From Chloroflexota bacterium (GTDB taxonomy: Bacteria > Chloroflexota > Anaerolineae > JAAEKA01): 61,811 nucleotides of DNA. The notes beneath the pieces were generated by a model. It searched no databases. It was not told the DNA's origin and saw only the letters and a program-made list of their open reading frames with translations. The first letter of the stretch is position 1. Every line of letters begins with the position of its first letter. The DNA is taken from NCBI GenBank assembly GCA_029558955.1, contig JAKQCW010000250.1:1-61811 (forward strand), written 5' to 3'. Both the position numbers and the translations under genes were made by a program. Of the stretch, positions 9,550 through 18,045 are shown piece by piece.

Positions 9550-10053
9550 CTACAAACCGATCACGCGCCTGTCTGTTGGCGACATTCTTATCGAGCACAA
9601 CGCCTGCCGTATCTCGCCCAGATGATACGCCGTGTGCGCAACGACGCCGATGGCGCCGCCGACGGCGCGCATGTTGTTCCAGTCAGGCGTGTCATTGATC
9701 AACGCGACGATGCGCCTGTAGCTGGCGCGCAGCTCGTCCTGGATCGCGACCCACTCCTCCGGGGTGACGCCGCTGACCGTGCGCCAGATCTCGTTCCAGT
9801 CTACCTCCAGGGAGTTCGGCGCACGGACGCTCTGATCCACCACGTTCAAGTAGAAGGCCACGTGCTTGACCTGGGCGGCCAGCGTCGCGCACTGCCCGCC
9901 CACCGGGATCGAGGCCTCCTCGGCCGTGATGCCGGCCAGCGTCTCGAAGAGCGATGTGCCCTGATCCAGGTAGATGCCGCGGACGTTGTCGAAGGTCTCG
10001 TCCAGCACGACGAGCAGGGCCTCGATGAAATGCTGGTTGGCGATGGTGGTCAT
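9550..10053 (-). CDS. DinB-like (YfiT-type) four-helix protein
   Basis: 167 aa. Spaced histidines in QVKHVAFYLNV and VVAHTAYHLGEIRQ match the DinB/YfiT four-helix-bundle family, in which three His usually bind a divalent metal. Some relatives are thiol S-transferases; others have no known activity. The start overlaps the stop of the upstream gene in an ATGA (10050-10053), so the two are co-translated. No DNA-damage regulator site was recognised. Confidence 0.8.
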   Translation of the reverse strand: MTTIANQHFIEALLVVLDETFDNVRGIYLDQGTSLFETLAGITAEEASIPVGGQCATLAAQVKHVAFYLNVVDQSVRAPNSLEVDWNEIWRTVSGVTPEEWVAIQDELRASYRRIVALINDTPDWNNMRAVGGAIGVVAHTAYHLGEIRQALCSIRMSPTDRRVIGL

Positions 10054-10526
10054 GACGATGTATCCTTGGCCTGGTCAGCGATCCGCTGCTGTCCCGCTGC
10101 GCTGATCGCGCGCAGGCTGCTGCGGGTCAGCTTCTTGATGTACTCGACGCGGCGGAAGCGCAAGGCCGACCAGTCCGCGTCGATGGCCACCTGACGCACC
10201 GGCTCGAAGCCGGCCGCGCCCAGGCTGCCCCAGCCCGTGTCGCGGTTGAAGTCGCAGCGGTAGCGCTTGGACGATCCCTTGGGGTAGGCGAACCAGACCA
10301 CGACGTCGCCCTCGCCCCTGGCTGCGATCTGCCCGGCCAGCGCGTCGATCTGCTTCTGCTGCGTGACGAAAGCCAGCGAGAACTGCACCCGCGCCGCGTC
10401 GTCCAGGCTGCGGCGCACGGCCACGCTCTCCAGGCTGGCCAGCTCCGGCTCGAAGCTGGCCGGCGGGTCGAGGACGACGATCTCAGCTTGATCTTTGAGG
10501 TTGAGTTTCGTGAAAACGGCGGACAC
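10050..10526 (-). CDS. Small conserved hypothetical protein upstream of the DinB-like gene
   Basis: 158 aa from a GTG at 10526, with AGGAAC a few bases upstream. The longer frame to 10727 would run into repeats and is rejected. It reads as a compact alpha/beta protein: a strand-like start (AEIVVLDPPASF), a central VVVWFAYPKGSSKRY, and a basic C-terminus. I recognise the type (short proteins often found beside DinB-like genes, with a PKGSSK-like motif) but no experimentally defined function. The ATGA overlap with the downstream gene indicates co-expression. Confidence 0.65.
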   Translation of the reverse strand: MSAVFTKLNLKDQAEIVVLDPPASFEPELASLESVAVRRSLDDAARVQFSLAFVTQQKQIDALAGQIAARGEGDVVVWFAYPKGSSKRYRCDFNRDTGWGSLGAAGFEPVRQVAIDADWSALRFRRVEYIKKLTRSSLRAISAAGQQRIADQAKDTSS

Positions 10527-10684
10527 GACATGTTCCTGTGCGGAGAAAGTTAGCGCATTGTACAGCATTCTGGCCTCGACAACAAACCGGGGGAGGGCCG
10601 TCCATGCGCTGGGCGCACAGCCGTCAATGAAAGTGGCGGGCTCGGTGGCTGTGCACAGACCGGCCCGAGCGGCGGCTGTCAGAC
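10527..10684. other. non-coding gap with a fragment of the GACCGGCCCGAGCGG repeat
   Basis: No convincing gene. Around 10648-10690 it holds a diverged piece of the GACCGGCCCGAGCGG family seen at 18.9-19.1 kb, then passes into the array at 10690. Confidence 0.5.
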
Positions 10685-10689
10685 TGGAG

Positions 10690-10923
10690 TCGAGCCCAGA
10701 CCCGGCTAAAGCCTCGACTCCGCCCATGCCCAGACCCGGCTAAAGCCTCGACTCCGCCCATGCCCAGACCCGGCTAAAGCCTCGACTCCGCCCATGCCCA
10801 GGCCCGGCTAAAGCCTCGACTCCGCCCATGCCCAGACCCGGCTAAAGCCTCGACTCCGCCCATGGCTAAAGCCTCGACTCTGCCCATGCTCAGACCCGGC
10901 TAAAGCCTCGACTCCGCCCATGC
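10690..10923. repeat. 34-bp tandem array with GGCTAAAGCCTCGACTCC core, upstream of trmD
   Basis: About seven copies of a unit containing CCCGGCTAAAGCCTCGACTC, mostly at 34-bp spacing, with one shortened unit near 10860. The array ends about 60 bp before the trmD start. The core is shared with hairpins and arrays at 33.7, 44.3, 45.7 and 56.4 kb. Spacer sequences are near-identical, so this is not a CRISPR. Confidence 0.92.
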
Positions 10924-10981
10924 TGCAGCCAACTTGCCTGCATGGCCCCTTGTGCGGTATAAACCCACTGAGGAGCTACCC

Positions 10982-11782
10982 ATGCATTTCGACATCTTCA
11001 CCCTCTTCCCCGCCATGTTCGCCGGCCCGCTGGACGACAGCATCGTCATGCGCGCGCGCACGGCCGGCATCGTCTCCCTGGCGCTGTACAATATCCGCGA
11101 CTATGCCGAGGGCAAGCACGCGATCACCGATGACTACCCCTACGGCGGCGGCGGCGGCATGGTCATGAAGCCAGAGCCGATCTTCCGCGCGCTGGAGAGC
11201 GTGCTGGGCCTGCCGCCGCGCTCGGCCGGCGAGCTGGAAGCTGCTCCCTCCAGCCGGCCGACGCCCATCATCCTGTTGACCCCCCAGGGCCGGCGCTTTG
11301 ACCAGAGCGTGGCCTTGGAGCTGGCCGATCACCCGCGCATTGCGTTGATCTGCGGTCGCTACGAGGGGGTGGATGAGCGCGTGCGCCGCCAGCTTTGCAC
11401 CGACGAGATCAGCATCGGCGACTTCGTCCTTTCCGGCGGCGAGCTGGCGGCCATGGTGATCGTGGACGCGGTGACCCGGCTCTTGCCCGGCGCGCTGGGC
11501 GCGGAGCAGGGTGCAGCCGACGACTCCCACGCCACCGGCCTGCTGGAGTACCCGCATTACACCCGGCCGCCCGACTTCCGCGGCTGGCGCGTGCCCGAGC
11601 TGCTGCTCTCCGGCCACCACGCCAACGTCCAACGCTGGCGCCGTCAACAGGCCCTGCTGCGCACCGCGCTGCGCCGCCCCGACATGCTGGAAATGGCCTG
11701 GCTAACCGACGACGACCTGGCCTTCCTGGCGCGGCTGGAACAGGACCGCGAGCTGGCCGGGCGATTACAGGCTGATCTGTGA
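10982..11782 (+). CDS. trmD: tRNA (guanine-N1-)-methyltransferase
   Basis: 266 aa. It methylates G37 of tRNAs with a G at position 36, which prevents +1 frameshifting. The SPOUT knot motifs are clear: [13 protein letters not shown] and [17 protein letters not shown]. The N-terminus [13 protein letters not shown] is canonical. Start: ATG at 10982, with GAGGAG 5-8 bases upstream. A 23-residue longer frame was rejected because it would run out of the repeat array. It is followed by rplS, the usual trmD-rplS order, but rplS also has its own promoter here. Confidence 0.97.
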   Translation: MHFDIFTLFPAMFAGPLDDSIVMRARTAGIVSLALYNIRDYAEGKHAITDDYPYGGGGGMVMKPEPIFRALESVLGLPPRSAGELEAAPSSRPTPIILLTPQGRRFDQSVALELADHPRIALICGRYEGVDERVRRQLCTDEISIGDFVLSGGELAAMVIVDAVTRLLPGALGAEQGAADDSHATGLLEYPHYTRPPDFRGWRVPELLLSGHHANVQRWRRQQALLRTALRRPDMLEMAWLTDDDLAFLARLEQDRELAGRLQADL

Positions 11783-11817
11783 ATTCGTCCCGCAGGAGTG
11801 CAGTGCGGGCTGCAGAT

Positions 11818-11846
11818 TTGCTTGGCCGCGCCCCCTGTGTTATACT
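11818..11846 (+). promoter_or_regulatory. sigma70-type promoter for rplS
   Basis: -35 TTGCTT at 11818-11823, a 17-bp spacer, -10 TATACT at 11841-11846. It lies in the trmD-rplS gap and leaves an rplS leader of about 105 nt. Confidence 0.75.
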
Positions 11847-11960
11847 CCCCCTTCGTCAGCCTGGCAGACGACCCGAACCCTGCGGCTCTAGTGGGTACAT
11901 CTCCTTGGTAGCTGCGGTGTGGATCAACAAAGGTAAAACTACAGTTCAGGAAGGTATCCT
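11847..11960 (+). promoter_or_regulatory. rplS 5' leader
   Basis: About 110 nt between the promoter and the rplS ATG, ending in AGGAAGG before the start. The length would allow ribosomal-protein autoregulation, but no known leader motif was recognised. Confidence 0.35.
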
Positions 11961-12320
11961 ATGCAGCACGCATTGCTTGAGTCTCTGGAGCCGAAAGAAC
12001 ACCCCGGCATCACCTCCCTGCGCGTCGGCGACACGGTCCGTGTCCATGCGCGCATCGTCGAGGGCAGCCGGGAGCGCGTCCAGGTTTTCCAGGGCACCAT
12101 CATCCGCATCCGCGGCAACAAGGCCGCCGGCTCCAGCTTCACCGTCCGCCGCATCGCCTCTCACGGCATCGGCGTCGAACGCACCTTCTTGCAGCATTCG
12201 CCGCGCGTCGACAAGGTCGAGGTGTTGCGCAGCAACAAGGTGCGCCGGGCCAAGCTCTATTATCTGCGCGATCTGCGCGGCAAGGCCGCCCGCCTGAAGG
12301 AATTGGGCGCCAATCAGTAA
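11961..12320 (+). CDS. rplS: Large ribosomal subunit protein bL19
   Basis: 119 aa. A 50S protein at the interface with the 30S subunit. Canonical segments are visible: [27 protein letters not shown], the [17 protein letters not shown] core and the basic [18 protein letters not shown] tail. Normal family length. AGGAAGG lies 6 bases before the ATG. It has its own promoter and is closed by a strong intrinsic terminator. Confidence 0.98.
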   Translation: MQHALLESLEPKEHPGITSLRVGDTVRVHARIVEGSRERVQVFQGTIIRIRGNKAAGSSFTVRRIASHGIGVERTFLQHSPRVDKVEVLRSNKVRRAKLYYLRDLRGKAARLKELGANQ

Positions 12321-12327
12321 GCCGTCT

Positions 12328-12350
12328 GGGCGGGGTTTCCCCGCCCTTTT
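12328..12350 (+). terminator. Rho-independent terminator after rplS
   Basis: Perfect 8-bp GGGCGGGG/CCCCGCCC stem, 3-nt loop, followed by TTTT. It starts 8 bp after the rplS stop. Confidence 0.88.
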
Positions 12351-12369
12351 CGCGTCTGGATGCCGCCGA

Positions 12370-12400
12370 GACCCTACGAGTTCGTGCAACCCGTAGGGTC
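12370..12400 (+). other. 9-bp inverted repeat just before rnhB
   Basis: GACCCTACG (12370-12378) pairs with CGTAGGGTC (12392-12400) across a 13-nt loop, 5 nt before the rnhB ATG. It could be a second terminator stem or a structure that affects rnhB translation. Confidence 0.45.
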
Positions 12401-12405
12401 TGTGT

Positions 12406-13098
12406 ATGTGTGAGGAATGTGGCGTGGAGCCAAGGCACGGTCGGCAATTGCCAACTCTGGCCGAGGAGACAGCGCTGTGGCAGGCGGGCTATCTCCGCGT
12501 CGCCGGGCTGGATGAGGCCGGCCGCGGCGCGTGGGCCGGGCCGGTGGTCGCGGCCGCGGTCACCCTGCCGCCCGATGCTGCCGTGGCCAGCCGCCTGGCC
12601 GGCGTCGCCGATTCCAAGCAGCTATCGGCCGCGCAGCGGGAACGGCTCTTCGACATGATCGGGCGGGAAGCCGTGAGCTGGGCCGCGGGCGTCGTTCCAG
12701 CGACGCAGATCGACGCCCAGGGCATCGCCGCGGCCACGCGCGCCGCCATGCAGGCCGCGCTGGCCAGCCTGGCCCCCGCGCCCGACTTTTTGTTGATCGA
12801 CTATGTGCGGCTGGCCGGGTTGGCCACGCCGCAGCGCTCGCTGCCCAAAGGGGACAGCAAGGTGCTTTCCATCGCGGCCGCCTCCATCGTCGCCAAGGTG
12901 ACGCGCGACCGGCTGATGGGCGAGCTGGACCAGCTCTTCCCCGGCTACGGCTTCCGCCAGCACAAAGGCTATGGCACGGCCGGCCACCAGGCCAGCCTGC
13001 GCCAGCTTGGCCCCTGCGCCGCCCACCGCATGAGCTTTCAGCCGGTGCGCGGCGTGCAGATGAGCCTCTTGGCCCCACAGGCGCGCCATGAGCGCTGA
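12406..13098 (+). CDS. rnhB: Ribonuclease HII
   Basis: 230 aa. It cleaves RNA in RNA-DNA hybrids and single ribonucleotides in DNA. The metal-binding motif VAGLDEAGRG gives the first Asp/Glu pair, with later acidic residues in LLIDYV and the KGDSKVLSIAAASIVAK signature. A ~30-residue N-terminal extension precedes the catalytic core; the ATG at 12406 is used because no better start was visible. It overlaps yraN by 11 bp, the common rnhB-yraN arrangement. Confidence 0.95.
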   Translation: MCEECGVEPRHGRQLPTLAEETALWQAGYLRVAGLDEAGRGAWAGPVVAAAVTLPPDAAVASRLAGVADSKQLSAAQRERLFDMIGREAVSWAAGVVPATQIDAQGIAAATRAAMQAALASLAPAPDFLLIDYVRLAGLATPQRSLPKGDSKVLSIAAASIVAKVTRDRLMGELDQLFPGYGFRQHKGYGTAGHQASLRQLGPCAAHRMSFQPVRGVQMSLLAPQARHER

Positions 13099-13453
13099 GC
13101 GCCAGCGCCTGGGTCGCGCCGGCGAGCAGATGGCGACCGATCTGCTGGCCGGCAAGGGCTATCAGATTCTGGCCCGCAACTGGCGCAGCGGCCGCAGCGG
13201 CGAGATCGATCTGGTGGCACAGGATGGCCCCTGTCTGGTGATCGTCGAGGTGCGCACCCGTCGCGGCCGGCAGTTCGGCAGCGCCGAGGAATCGGTCACA
13301 CCGGCCAAGCAGGCGCGTCTGGCGGCCCTGGCCGAAGCTTACAGCGCGGAGGCCGGCTGGCAGGGGCCGCTGCGCATCGACGTGGTGGCCATCTCCCTCA
13401 CGGCTGATGGCCGGCTGCTGGAGACCCGGCATCTGATGGATGTCGTGGGATGA
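13088..13453 (+). CDS. yraN: UPF0102 / YraN family protein
   Basis: 121 aa. Restriction-endonuclease-like fold. The family motif is visible: GRAGEQMATDLLAGKGY, ILARNWR, GEIDLVAQDG and IVEVRTRRG, matching the (E)-x(n)-D-(E/Q)xK-like nuclease core, with Arg where some families have Lys. No clear cellular role is established. It overlaps rnhB at its 5' end and its stop overlaps a possible ATG of the lipoprotein frame. Confidence 0.92.
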   Translation: MSAERQRLGRAGEQMATDLLAGKGYQILARNWRSGRSGEIDLVAQDGPCLVIVEVRTRRGRQFGSAEESVTPAKQARLAALAEAYSAEAGWQGPLRIDVVAISLTADGRLLETRHLMDVVG

Positions 13454-13485
13454 AATGTGACGTTGAGTTGATCAGAGAAATTGAC

Positions 13486-14319
13486 ATGAACCATCGAACA
13501 AGAACAATCCGATCGGCGCTGGCGCTGCTGTTGCTGGCTGGCGTCCTGGCGCTCTCAGGCTGCGGGTCTGCCCCGCTGCCGCCGCTCTTCATTGCGCGCG
13601 CCGAGCGGTCGGCGTCAGCGCAGCCGGCCGCTCCTGCCGCCAATGCAGCAGCCGTCGCGGCGGCCGCGCCCACCGAAAGCGCGCCCGCTGCGGCTGCACC
13701 CACTGAAAGCGCGCCCGCCGAGGCTGCACCGACCGAGACGCCGGCGACAGCGGCCGCGGCCGCCAGCGACGCCGGTCAGGTGATCACGCCCACCGTCGCA
13801 GGCGGGCAGGCCAGCGCTGTTGTGGCCGCGCCGACGGCTACTCCGGCCGCGCCGACGGCTACCCCGGCCGCGCCGACGGCTACCCGCGTTGCGCCCACGG
13901 CCACCCGCGTTGTCCCTGCGGCGACGCGCGCGCCGGCTCGTCCTGCTGCCACCCCCACGCCGGAATGGCCCAAGTCCCTGACCATCACGGCCGACGACAT
14001 CGAGCAGGGCGCCGCCTCTGTGCCTGGCTTGCAGGTCACCGGGCTGGATGTGCAGTTCGCCAGCGACAGCATGACGCTGAGCTTCGACTCGCTGCGTTAC
14101 AGCTTCGTCTCCATGCGCAACGTCACCGTCCAGGGGCATTTCACAGTCAACAACTGCGACGTGGAATTCGTGGCCGACAGCATCAACCCACGCAACCTGG
14201 CCACCTCGGCCATCCCCGGCTTCGTCAACCAGTCGCTGGACCAGCAGTTGGCCCCCTGGTGCGTCGAATCGCTGGCCGTGCAGCCGGGACAGTTGGTGGT
14301 CTCGGTGCGCCCGCGCTGA
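13486..14319 (+). CDS. Ala/Thr/Pro-rich lipoprotein with LmeA/DUF2993-like C-terminus
   Basis: 277 aa. The ATG at 13486 gives a textbook lipoprotein signal (MNHRTRTIR, hydrophobic helix, LALSGC). A frame start at 13450 (ATGA overlap with yraN) would add 12 residues before it. Residues ~45-165 are low complexity: APTESAPA units, then PTATPAA and PTATRV units, probably an extended linker. Residues ~170-277 form a beta-rich domain with alternating hydrophobics ([20 protein letters not shown]) that resembles lipid-binding DUF2993/LmeA-type domains. That resemblance is tentative; function unknown. Confidence 0.7.
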   Translation: MNHRTRTIRSALALLLLAGVLALSGCGSAPLPPLFIARAERSASAQPAAPAANAAAVAAAAPTESAPAAAAPTESAPAEAAPTETPATAAAAASDAGQVITPTVAGGQASAVVAAPTATPAAPTATPAAPTATRVAPTATRVVPAATRAPARPAATPTPEWPKSLTITADDIEQGAASVPGLQVTGLDVQFASDSMTLSFDSLRYSFVSMRNVTVQGHFTVNNCDVEFVADSINPRNLATSAIPGFVNQSLDQQLAPWCVESLAVQPGQLVVSVRPR

Positions 14320-14376
14320 CGGACCAGGTTGCCAGCCTGTCCCAAGGCCGGCATACGATCGTCGCCAACCGCTCAG

Positions 14377-14405
14377 TTCGCCAACCTTGCGCAAAGGTTG
14401 GCGAA
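14377..14405 (+). other. Perfect 12-bp hairpin just upstream of miaA
   Basis: TTCGCCAACCTT (14377-14388) pairs with AAGGTTGGCGAA (14394-14405) across a 5-nt loop, 12 nt before the miaA ATG. There is no T-run on the plus strand. It may end the lipoprotein transcript or mask the miaA ribosome binding region. Confidence 0.6.
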
Positions 14406-14417
14406 CGTTCCCCGCTC

Positions 14418-15347
14418 ATGACTCATCCCCTGCTCATCGCCATCGTTGGCCCCACGGCCGTGGGCAAGACCGCCATCTCCTTGCGGCTGGCCGGCGACCT
14501 GGACGGCGAGATCGTCTCGGCCGACAGCCGCCAGATCTATCGCGGCCTGGATATCGGCACGGACAAGGCCAGCCCGGCGCAGCAGGCTCAGGTGCCCCAC
14601 CATCTGCTGGACGTGGTCGCGCCTGACCAGGTGCTGACCCTGGCGCAATACCAGCACGCGGCCTATCTGGCCATCGACGAGATCCATGCCCGCGGCCGCC
14701 AGCCGCTGCTGGTGGGGGGCACAGGCCTCTACGTGCGCGCGGTGCTGGAGGGGCTGGGCATTCCCGAGGTGGCGCCCGACGAGCCGCTGCGGCTGGAGCT
14801 GGAGGCCTATGCGGCCGACCATGGCTCGTTGGCGCTGCACGGCCGGCTGGCCGCGCTGGATCCGGTGGCCGCCGCGCGCATCGATCACCGCAACGTGCGC
14901 CGCGTCATCCGCGCCCTGGAGGTCTGTCTGCTCACCGGCCGGCCCATCAGCGAGATGCAGGCGGCCACGCCGCCCCCCTATCGCCTTCTGCGCATCGGGC
15001 TGACCCGGCCGCGCGCCGCGCTCTATGCCCGCATCGACCGCCGGGTGGATGAGATGATGGCGGCCGGGCTGCTGGCCGAGACGCAGCGCCTGCTGGAGGC
15101 CGGCTATGCCCCGCAGCTTCCCGCCCTGACCGGCCTGGGCTACCGTCAGATGATCCAGTACCTGCAAGGGGAATTGGACTACGACGCGGCCGTGGCTGCC
15201 ATCAAGCAGCAAACCCACCGCTTCGTGCGCCAGCAGTCCACCTGGTTCCGCCTGGACGATCCCCGCATCGCCTGGTTCGACCTGGAAGATGTGGGGTACG
15301 AGGAGATTCTTGCCTATGTGGTCGGAGACGGGTTGCGTAATGCGTAA
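14418..15347 (+). CDS. miaA: tRNA dimethylallyltransferase
   Basis: 309 aa. It adds a dimethylallyl group to A37 of UNN-reading tRNAs. P-loop GPTAVGKT at residues 10-17, then [17 protein letters not shown] (substrate-binding Asp and Thr/Ser), [15 protein letters not shown], and the C-terminal LTGLGYRQM and [15 protein letters not shown] motifs. Start: the ATG at 14418 gives the normal N-terminus; the longer frame upstream is the lipoprotein region read out of frame. Its last codons (LRNA then TAA) lie inside the heptamer element, which therefore supplies the stop. Confidence 0.96.
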   Translation: MTHPLLIAIVGPTAVGKTAISLRLAGDLDGEIVSADSRQIYRGLDIGTDKASPAQQAQVPHHLLDVVAPDQVLTLAQYQHAAYLAIDEIHARGRQPLLVGGTGLYVRAVLEGLGIPEVAPDEPLRLELEAYAADHGSLALHGRLAALDPVAAARIDHRNVRRVIRALEVCLLTGRPISEMQAATPPPYRLLRIGLTRPRAALYARIDRRVDEMMAAGLLAETQRLLEAGYAPQLPALTGLGYRQMIQYLQGELDYDAAVAAIKQQTHRFVRQQSTWFRLDDPRIAWFDLEDVGYEEILAYVVGDGLRNA

Positions 15348-15463
15348 CGAGTAATGCGTAATGCGTAACCGGAGCTGTGCCTGCGGCGATCTCTCCGGGT
15401 TACGGGTTACGGGTTACGAGTTACGGGTTACGGGTTACGGGTTACGGGTTTTGGGTTACGCAT
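15335..15463. repeat. Inverted heptamer-repeat element between miaA and larC
   Basis: GCGTAAT/GCGTAAC heptamers at 15335-15371 end in CCGG. After about 30 nt, CCGG is followed by GTTACGG/GTTACGA heptamers (15397-15460). Both convergent genes end inside it: miaA reads GCG-TAA in the left arm and larC reads GCG-TAA in the right arm. Confidence 0.88.
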
Positions 15464-16628
15464 CGCCGCTCGCCAGGTCTTGCGCCTGCGCCAGCGCCGC
15501 TTCGTACACCAGCCGCACCGGCGCGCCGGTCGCTTCGGCCACACGCAGACAGTCGTCGTACTCCGGCATCGCGCCCCACAGCGCGCCGTCGATGCGCTTG
15601 AGCTTGACCTGCACCGGGCCGTAGCGGGTCTCCACGACGCCCTGGCCGCGGCCGGCCTCATGGCGTCGCACGGGATGAACCCGCACCCCCAGCGTGGTGG
15701 TCTCGCGCAGCAGCAGATCGCAGAGCGTTCCCTCCAGCGCGGCGGGTGCGATCGCCGAGAGCACCACACCGGGCCGTCCTTTCTTCATCTGCACGGGGGT
15801 CAGCCAGACGTCGCGCGCGCCTGCTGCGAAGAGCCGCTGGCTCACCGCGCCGTACAGCTCTGGGTTCATGTCGTCGATGTTGGTGCTGATCTCCACCATC
15901 GCGCCGGCCGCCAGCTCTTCCCCCAGCCACAGCCGCGCCACGTTGGGCCAGGCCGGGTTGCGCTGCCCCGCGCCGCTGCCCGTGCGCATCAGCCGCAGAT
16001 CGGGCGACTCGAAGCGGGCAAGCTGCGCCAGCAGGGCCGCTCCGGTGGGGGTGATCAGCTCGCCGGGGCCGGGCGATGCCCGCGTCGGCGCCTGGGCCGC
16101 GGTCAGCAGCGCCAGGGTGGCCGGCGCGGGCAGGGGGATGCGGCCGTGGGCCGAATCGGTCCAACCGCTGCCCAGCGGCGCGCCGGAGGCGTACAGACGC
16201 TCGATGCCCAGCCCGTGCAGCCCCGCGGCCGCGCCCACGATGTCGATGATCGCGTCCAGCGCGCCGACTTCGTGGAAATGGACGTGCTCCACCGGCTCGC
16301 CGTGTACCTGGGCCTCGGCGTGGGCCAGGCGTGTGAAGACGGCGATGGCGTCATCCCGCACCGCCGGGGGCAGCTCGGCGTGCTGGATCAGCTCCCGGAT
16401 GTCGCTCAGATGGCGGTGCTGGGCGGTTTCCTGCGTGTCGACGTGTACCAGGGTGGCGCGCAGCGGCCCGCGCATCACCTCTTCGGCGCGCACCTGCCAC
16501 GAATCCGCCGGCAGCTTCAGCGCGGCGATGCTGGCGCGCAGGGCGTCGATGGGCCAGCCGGCGTCGATCAGGCAGCCCAGAAACATGTCGCCGGAGAGGC
16601 CGGCGGGGAGGTCGAGGTAGGCGATCAT
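15456..16628 (-). CDS. larC: Nickel-pincer cofactor nickel insertase LarC
   Basis: 390 aa. LarC inserts nickel into the pyridinium dithiocarboxylate mononucleotide to complete the nickel-pincer cofactor, using CTP. Visible: the MIAYLDLPAGLSGDMFLGCL start, the HVHFHEVGALDAIIDIVG His-rich metal-binding core, ITPTGAALLAQL, and the C-terminal ETNIDD-like ISTNIDDMNPE motif followed by the PVQMKKGRPGVVLSAI segment. It is a single uninterrupted frame; some species split larC1/larC2 with a programmed frameshift, and no such slip site is needed here. It sits downstream of larE (32-bp gap). The stop codon lies in the heptamer element. Confidence 0.93.
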   Translation of the reverse strand: MIAYLDLPAGLSGDMFLGCLIDAGWPIDALRASIAALKLPADSWQVRAEEVMRGPLRATLVHVDTQETAQHRHLSDIRELIQHAELPPAVRDDAIAVFTRLAHAEAQVHGEPVEHVHFHEVGALDAIIDIVGAAAGLHGLGIERLYASGAPLGSGWTDSAHGRIPLPAPATLALLTAAQAPTRASPGPGELITPTGAALLAQLARFESPDLRLMRTGSGAGQRNPAWPNVARLWLGEELAAGAMVEISTNIDDMNPELYGAVSQRLFAAGARDVWLTPVQMKKGRPGVVLSAIAPAALEGTLCDLLLRETTTLGVRVHPVRRHEAGRGQGVVETRYGPVQVKLKRIDGALWGAMPEYDDCLRVAEATGAPVRLVYEAALAQAQDLASGDA

Positions 16629-16660
16629 GGTGAATGGGTGAATGGGGGAATTGGCAATTG

Positions 16661-17509
16661 TTAGGGGGTGATGAGTGGGATTGTTGTCATTGATCCGTTG
16701 GCGCTGTTGAGGGAGCCGGAGCGGAAGCCGGCCAGGTCGAGGGCTACGAAGCGGTAGCCGGCGGCTTTGACGCCGGCGACGATGGTTTCGCGCTGGGCCA
16801 GGGCTGTGGGGAGATCTTCGACCGGCAGCTCGATGCGGGCGATGTCGCCGTGATGGCGCACGCGGAACTGGCGAAAGCCCAACTCGACCAGCGTGTCCTC
16901 GGCGTTTTCGATCTGGCGCAGCAGCTCCGGGGTGATGGGGGTGCCGTGGGGCACGCGCGAGGAGAGACAGGCCATGGCCGGCTTGTCCCACACCGGCAGG
17001 CCCAGCGCCTGGGCCAGCTCGCGCACCTCAGCCTTGCTGATGTGGGCCTCCAGCAGGGGTGAGCGCACGCCATGCTCGCGCGCCGCGGTCATGCCTGGCC
17101 GGTAGTCGCCCAGGTCGCTGGCGTTGTTGCCATCCACGATCGCGGCCCACCCTTCGGCCTGGGCGATGGCCTGGAGCTGGTCGTGCAGCTCGGTCTTGCA
17201 GAAATAGCAGCGGTCGGCCCGGTTCGCTGCATAGCTCGGGTCCAGATACTCCTCGGTGTCGATCAGGCGAAAGGGCACCTCCAACTGTTCGGCCAGGTTG
17301 ATGGCCGCGCGCATCTCGCGCGTCGGATAGCTGGGCGAGACGCCGATGCAGGCCAGCGCCCGCTCTCCCAGCTCCTGATGCGCCACCGTCATCACCAGCG
17401 CGCTGTCCACACCGCCCGAATAGGCCACCAACACCGAATCCAACGAGCGCAGAATCGCCCGCAATTGTTCCAATTTGCCGTGCAGTTCGTCGTTCATGTC
17501 GTCGTTCAT
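16661..17509 (-). CDS. larE: ATP-dependent sacrificial sulfur transferase LarE
   Basis: 282 aa. LarE donates sulfur to the carboxylated cofactor precursor; in the well-studied enzyme the sulfur comes from its own cysteine, leaving dehydroalanine. PP-loop SGGVDS at residues 31-36. A Cys in PAMACLSSR (C181) matches the sacrificial-Cys position. CYFCKTELHD at 101-110 is a second Cys pair. The start could be the ATG at 17509 or the nearby in-frame ATG at residue 5 (repeated AACGACATG). It lies between larB and larC; a long heptamer element separates it from larB. Confidence 0.93.
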   Translation of the reverse strand: MNDDMNDELHGKLEQLRAILRSLDSVLVAYSGGVDSALVMTVAHQELGERALACIGVSPSYPTREMRAAINLAEQLEVPFRLIDTEEYLDPSYAANRADRCYFCKTELHDQLQAIAQAEGWAAIVDGNNASDLGDYRPGMTAAREHGVRSPLLEAHISKAEVRELAQALGLPVWDKPAMACLSSRVPHGTPITPELLRQIENAEDTLVELGFRQFRVRHHGDIARIELPVEDLPTALAQRETIVAGVKAAGYRFVALDLAGFRSGSLNSANGSMTTIPLITP

Positions 17510-17529
17510 GTCGTTCTTTCTGGGGAGCG

Positions 17530-18045
17530 TAACTTGTAATGCGTAATGCGTGATGCGTAATGCGTGATGCGTAATGCGTAATGCGTAACCCGGAGGGAGT
17601 CTCCGTATTACGAGACATCTTTCTGGTTACGAGTTACGAGTTACGAGTTACGAGTTACGGGTCACGGGTCACGCCACACACCTCGCATCACAGAAAATGT
17701 TCTCCGGTTACGCATTACGCATTACTCGTTACGCACCACGCACCACACACCTCACATCACAGAAAATGCTCTCCGGTTACGCATTACGCATTACTCGTTA
17801 CGCACCACACACCTCACATCAAAAAAAGGCTCTCCGGTTACGCATTACTCGTTACGCATCACGCATCACGCACCCAAAGTCGCCTCCAAACGCGCTCTCC
17901 GGTTACGCATTACTCGTTACGCATCACGCATCACGCACCCAAAGTCGCCTCCAAACGCGCCCTCCGGTTACGCATTACTCGTTACGCATCACGCATCACG
18001 CACCCAAAGTCGCCTCCAAACGCGCCCTCCGGTTACGCACCACGA
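17530..18045. repeat. Extended heptamer-repeat element between larE and larB
   Basis: The longest of four such elements. Left arm: GTAATGC/GTGATGC heptamers (17537-17596) running to CCGG. A spacer follows, then GTTACGA units from about 17624. The right side is a further tandem array of ~65-bp units, each starting CTCCGGTTACGCATTAC and carrying several heptamers, with three near-identical units sharing a CACCCAAAGTCGCCTCCAAACGCG tail. The larB stop (GCG-TAA) lies in the last unit. No coding sequence is credible here. Confidence 0.9.

Noticed and set aside
10690..10923. CRISPR array
   Set aside because: Near-identical 34-bp units with no variable spacers and no cas genes; the same core occurs as hairpins elsewhere.
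11847..11960. tRNA or known riboswitch in the rplS leader
   Set aside because: No cloverleaf or recognised aptamer sequence could be drawn.
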